DNA from: JBAIYU01 sp036763085
Lineage (GTDB): Bacteria; Bacillota; Negativicutes; DSM-1736; Dendrosporobacteraceae
Direction of reading: 5' to 3'
Assembly: GCF_036763085.1 (NCBI RefSeq)
Contig: NZ_JBAIYU010000010.1
Span: 124,001-188,000 of the forward strand
DNA: 64,000 bases
Shown: positions 61,008-64,000 of the stretch, one piece after another
How positions within the stretch are numbered: position 1 is the stretch's first letter
How the letters are laid out: every line of letters starts with the position of its first letter
Notes under the pieces: generated by a model
Seen by the model: the letters and a program-made list of their open reading frames with translations, nothing else
Told to the model about the DNA's origin: nothing
The model's database searches: none
Position numbers and translations under genes: made by a program

Positions 61008-61382
61008 TTATCGACGCCTAATAAATTTAGCCTCCAAGGGACGCTTAGCCCTTGGCGGTTGAAGTATTTCGGCAAATATTACACCATTTAGAATCAACGC
61101 TGGTTTAAGACTTTTATTCCAATTTGACTCATTATTGCCTAAAGCCGGTTTCACAACCTTTGTTACTGATTCTTTCTCTGGTATATCACTAATAGTATCC
61201 TCTTGCCAATATTTTTCCATTATAATTGGCGGGGGTGTTGGAGCGGGCATATAGTCAAAAGTTGGTTCAGGCACATGCTGCTCTGGTATATTGGGAGTCT
61301 TTTTTCGTTTTTTGTAATTGCCAATTAAATCGGTTGCGTAATACAGCACCGCAATAATTATAAAAAACAGATCTAAATCCAT
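61008..61382 (-). CDS. Membrane-anchored protein linked to FloA/NfeD
   Basis: 124 residues: N-terminal TM helix about 5-20 followed by KKRKK, a Pro-rich linker (MPAPTPPPII) and a short C-terminal motif ILNGVIFAEILQPPRAKRP with an RRR end. No known family. It follows floA by 33 bp, so it may dock to the flotillin platform (inference). Confidence 0.75.
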   Translation of the reverse strand: MDLDLFFIIIAVLYYATDLIGNYKKRKKTPNIPEQHVPEPTFDYMPAPTPPPIIMEKYWQEDTISDIPEKESVTKVVKPALGNNESNWNKSLKPALILNGVIFAEILQPPRAKRPLEAKFIRRR

Positions 61383-61415
61383 GGGTTTATCACCTACTTC
61401 TCGGATCTACATTTT

Positions 61416-62399
61416 CTATTCCTCTTGACTTGCTGCCGGTCCTACCTTAGCGATAGTCTCTCTCATTTGTGTATCAGCAAGTACGTTATTCATATTGTAA
61501 TAGTCCATAACTCCAAGATTTCCATCGCGTAAGGCTTGGGCTAGCGCTTTAGGAACTTCAGCTTGTGATTCTACTACTTTAGCCTGCATTTCCTGAGTAT
61601 ACGCCATCATCTCCTGCTCTTTAGCTACTGCCATAGCTCGGCGCTCTTCAGCCCGTGCTTGAGCTATACGCTTATCAGCGTCAGCCTGATCTGTCATAAG
61701 TTGTGCACCAATATTACGTCCGACATCAATATCTGCAATATCGATGGATAAGATTTCAAAAGCAGTACCCGCATCTAGGCCTTTAGAAAGTACAGTTTTG
61801 GAGATGTGGTCAGGATTTTCAAGAACATCTTTATGGTCTGCAGAAGAACCAACTGTAGTTACAATACCCTCACCAACACGAGCTATTATCGTTGCTTCAC
61901 CAGCTCCACCAACGAGACGATCGATATTGGCGCGTACGGTAACCCGCGCTTTTACTTTTAACTCAATACCATTTTTAGCAACTGCAGATACCACTGGTGT
62001 CTCGATAACTTTGGGATTTACACTCATCTGTACAGCTTCAAGGACATTACGTCCAGCCAAGTCAATAGCAGCAGAGCGTTCGAAGGATAGTGGTATTTCA
62101 GCTCGATGAGCAGCAATTAGCGCATCAACAACCCTATCAACATCGCCACCCGCTAAATAATGAGCCTCTAGCTGGTTGACATTAACTTCTAAGCCAGCTT
62201 TGTTGGCTTTGATAAGAGGCAAAACGATTTTGGAAGGAGGCACGCGGCGTAAACGCATACCAACCAATGTAAAAATACCTACATTAACACCTGCTGCAAT
62301 TGCAGAAATCCATAGACCTAGTGGAACGAAATGCAAGAATAGTGCTATGACCCCTACGACGACAACCATAGTAATTACCGGGAAAATTAATTGAAACAT
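61416..62399 (-). CDS. floA: Flotillin-like protein FloA
   Basis: Scaffold of functional membrane microdomains. 327 residues, YqfA type: membrane-embedded N-terminal hairpin about 5-48, PHB/SPFH-like domain about 50-230 (KARVTVRANIDRLVGGAGEA), and an Ala/Glu/Gln-rich coiled coil about 235-300. Lies 17 bp after the NfeD gene, the pairing found in Bacillus yqeZ-yqfAB, where the cluster is linked to envelope stress. Confidence 0.95.
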   Translation of the reverse strand: MFQLIFPVITMVVVVGVIALFLHFVPLGLWISAIAAGVNVGIFTLVGMRLRRVPPSKIVLPLIKANKAGLEVNVNQLEAHYLAGGDVDRVVDALIAAHRAEIPLSFERSAAIDLAGRNVLEAVQMSVNPKVIETPVVSAVAKNGIELKVKARVTVRANIDRLVGGAGEATIIARVGEGIVTTVGSSADHKDVLENPDHISKTVLSKGLDAGTAFEILSIDIADIDVGRNIGAQLMTDQADADKRIAQARAEERRAMAVAKEQEMMAYTQEMQAKVVESQAEVPKALAQALRDGNLGVMDYYNMNNVLADTQMRETIAKVGPAASQEE

Positions 62400-62416
62400 A
62401 GTGAACCTCCTAATTT

Positions 62417-63715
62417 TTATTCAATTGGACGCACAACAATTCGATTACCTTGGACGGCTATAACAATTACTTTTGTACCTGGTTTTATGAATATACCTTC
62501 AGAAACTACATCAAGTCTAGCGTCCTCAATAAGGACAGTTCCTGCAGGTCTTAAATAAGTTTCTGCCACACCAGTTTTATTCAAATATGTTTTATAGTCA
62601 TTTGCACTAACATACCCAGCCTGAGTTGTTTCTGTTTCCTTTAATATAAACCGTGACCAAAACTTGCTATTCGGTAAGTGCTTAGCGATAAACAAGAATA
62701 AAATTACGGCCGCAATTAAACTTATAGACATGTTGCTAAAGGCTTGAACATCTCCGCCAAGAACCAGAAATATACTAACAAGAATTGCTATAAGACCAGC
62801 AATACCAAAAAAGCCTGCTCCTGGCACAAATAACTCGACAATTATGAGAATAATACCGCCAGCAAATAGAAGTATCTCAACAAAACCAGCGAGACCTGTC
62901 AACCACTGGCTGCCGAATAAAAGGGCTGCCGCCGCAATTGCTACAAATCCGGCTCCACTTAATCCTGCTGTTTTTATTTCAGTCATTATCGCTAAAAAAA
63001 TTATAGATACAAGCGCCGATTGAACAGTGGGATTAGACAACAAGCCTGCAAGTTTTTCCGGCCACTCAGGCGTAAATTCTATAATTGGTGCATCTTGAAG
63101 ACCGTAATGTTTCAATAAATTAGCTCTATCCTCAGCAACAACATCTGCATAACCGACTTGAATGGCTTGATAATCAGTCAAAGCTAATATCTGCCCAGGT
63201 TCGGCATACCCTGTCAAACCAAGAGACTTATCCACCATAGCCTCAGCAACACGGGGATTGCGCCCAGTCCGATTAGCAGTAGCTGCAAATTCTGCTTTTA
63301 GTGCCGCAACAGTTTTTTCTGTTGTCGGTATTGGCTCTGCCGCACCGATGCTTCCGCCTGGAGCAATAGCTATATGTTTATGTGAAAGAGCAATTAGAGC
63401 TCCTGCTGACCACGCTCGATTTTTGATATAACAAATAGTTTCCACTTGGGATTCTATCATTAGATCACGAATATTGACAGCTGAATTAACAAGTCCGCCG
63501 AAAGTATCAATTTCAACTATGACAGCTCTCGCTTGCTGACGTTTTGCTTCAAGCATAGCCCGATGCAGCAGCGCAGCCTGCCCACCATCTATTTCACCCT
63601 TAATTTGGACAACTACCACAGGTGAAGGAGTTGCACTGTAACCTATTAGAGTTGTAAATAAGATCAGTAAACAGCACATAAAGACGGATTTACGGAAAAC
63701 ACGACTGAAAAACAC
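62417..63715 (-). CDS. NfeD-family membrane-bound ClpP-class serine protease
   Basis: Full-length NfeD, 432 residues from the GTG at 63715 (GAGGT 6 nt upstream; ATG at 63730 also in frame). Signal/TM segment about 10-30, ClpP-like protease domain with catalytic Ser in NRAWSAGALIALS and Lys in AMVDKSLG, four to five TM helices about 225-345, and a C-terminal OB-fold NfeD domain (GTVLIEDARLDVVSEG). Partners flotillin FloA in membrane microdomain function. First gene of the cluster seen here. Confidence 0.93.
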   Translation of the reverse strand: MFFSRVFRKSVFMCCLLILFTTLIGYSATPSPVVVVQIKGEIDGGQAALLHRAMLEAKRQQARAVIVEIDTFGGLVNSAVNIRDLMIESQVETICYIKNRAWSAGALIALSHKHIAIAPGGSIGAAEPIPTTEKTVAALKAEFAATANRTGRNPRVAEAMVDKSLGLTGYAEPGQILALTDYQAIQVGYADVVAEDRANLLKHYGLQDAPIIEFTPEWPEKLAGLLSNPTVQSALVSIIFLAIMTEIKTAGLSGAGFVAIAAAALLFGSQWLTGLAGFVEILLFAGGIILIIVELFVPGAGFFGIAGLIAILVSIFLVLGGDVQAFSNMSISLIAAVILFLFIAKHLPNSKFWSRFILKETETTQAGYVSANDYKTYLNKTGVAETYLRPAGTVLIEDARLDVVSEGIFIKPGTKVIVIAVQGNRIVVRPIE

Positions 63716-63937
63716 GCCATCACCTCGCATTCCTATTGCCGATATCTATTCGCCGCGGAATCGTTCTATTCCTGTACAATAAAAAAAGGCTTTTTCCTTT
63801 TTACCCCGAAAATAAGCAATACATTATTAACTTTCCCAGCATATCTTGCCATTATCACCATTCACTTACACCCTAGATTTCCAGGACTTCATACGCAGCA
63901 AAAAACCTAATACCAGCATATTTAAGAGTTTAGAATA

Positions 63938-63976
63938 ACACAAGATGGATTGGCGTCCAGCCAATCCATCTTGTGT
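63938..63976. terminator. Strong terminator hairpin at the window edge
   Basis: Perfect 17-bp stem ACACAAGATGGATTGGC (63938-63954) with 63960-63976, 5-nt loop. It probably ends a gene lying beyond the window. The stretch 63716-63937 holds AT-rich sequence and no gene. Confidence 0.75.
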
Positions 63977-64000
63977 CTTAAACGCACCCCGGATCTACGG

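Overview
The window looks like chromosomal DNA from a spore-forming, anaerobic, diderm Firmicute of the Negativicutes (Sporomusaceae-like). Low-GC Firmicute-style genes with strong GGAGG ribosome sites, Spo0E-like and MASE3-kinase sporulation-type genes, and FloA/NfeD sit next to an outer-membrane beta-barrel protein ending in aromatic-Asn-Phe, a surface-adhesin-E-like secreted protein and a MacAB-like exporter. The taxon is inferred from gene content, not from a marker gene. No rRNA, tRNA, CRISPR array or transposase was seen.

Layout. 39-1028: L-asparaginase. 12274-1105 (minus): one chemosensory operon, tetR-cheY-cheA-cheW-mcp-cheR-cheB-hybrid kinase-response regulator, with its own promoter and a palindromic operator. 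12338-14000: a CBO0543-like membrane protein, a tiny Cys/His/aromatic-rich protein, a dispersed 77-bp repeat and a folded palindromic element. 17742-13622: MacAB-like ABC exporter. 20804-18220: polar amino acid ABC importer plus a 30-residue membrane microprotein. 29817-21066: a sigma-54-controlled operon for 4-hydroxybutyrate breakdown (transporter, 4-hydroxybutyryl-CoA dehydratase, NifU-like protein, Cys-rich protein, CoA-transferase, an unrecognised protein, a UGA-containing selenoprotein, thiolase, 3-hydroxybutyryl-CoA dehydrogenase, crotonase), with its sigma-54 activator just upstream (29985-31403).

31569-40947: adhesin-E-like protein, alpha/beta hydrolase, MetA, PBP2, SIMPL protein, ECF sigma and putative anti-sigma, and lysA under a lysine riboswitch. 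40947-47473: gmd and a glycosyltransferase, MASE3 sensor kinase, iron-sulfur flavoprotein, truncated Spo0E-like ORF, LysE exporter and small proteins. 47569-49940: modABC with a leader terminator. 49995-56434: secreted protein, NhaC antiporter, nadABC and the outer-membrane protein. 56657-60828: a CstA-family transporter next to a LytS/LytTR pair that resembles the BtsSR pyruvate system, with a matching direct-repeat operator. 60916-63976: FloA/NfeD membrane cluster.

How the parts work together: the 4-hydroxybutyrate operon encodes a full route from 4-hydroxybutyrate through its CoA ester, crotonyl-CoA, 3-hydroxybutyryl-CoA and acetoacetyl-CoA to acetyl-CoA. The activator probably senses the substrate through its PAS domain and binds three GTGCA-N4-TGCAC dyads behind the -24/-12 promoter. 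The most notable observation is that the apparent 350-bp gap between thiolase and the unrecognised gene is a 110-codon frame interrupted only by one TGA, followed 17 nt later by a SECIS-like hairpin.
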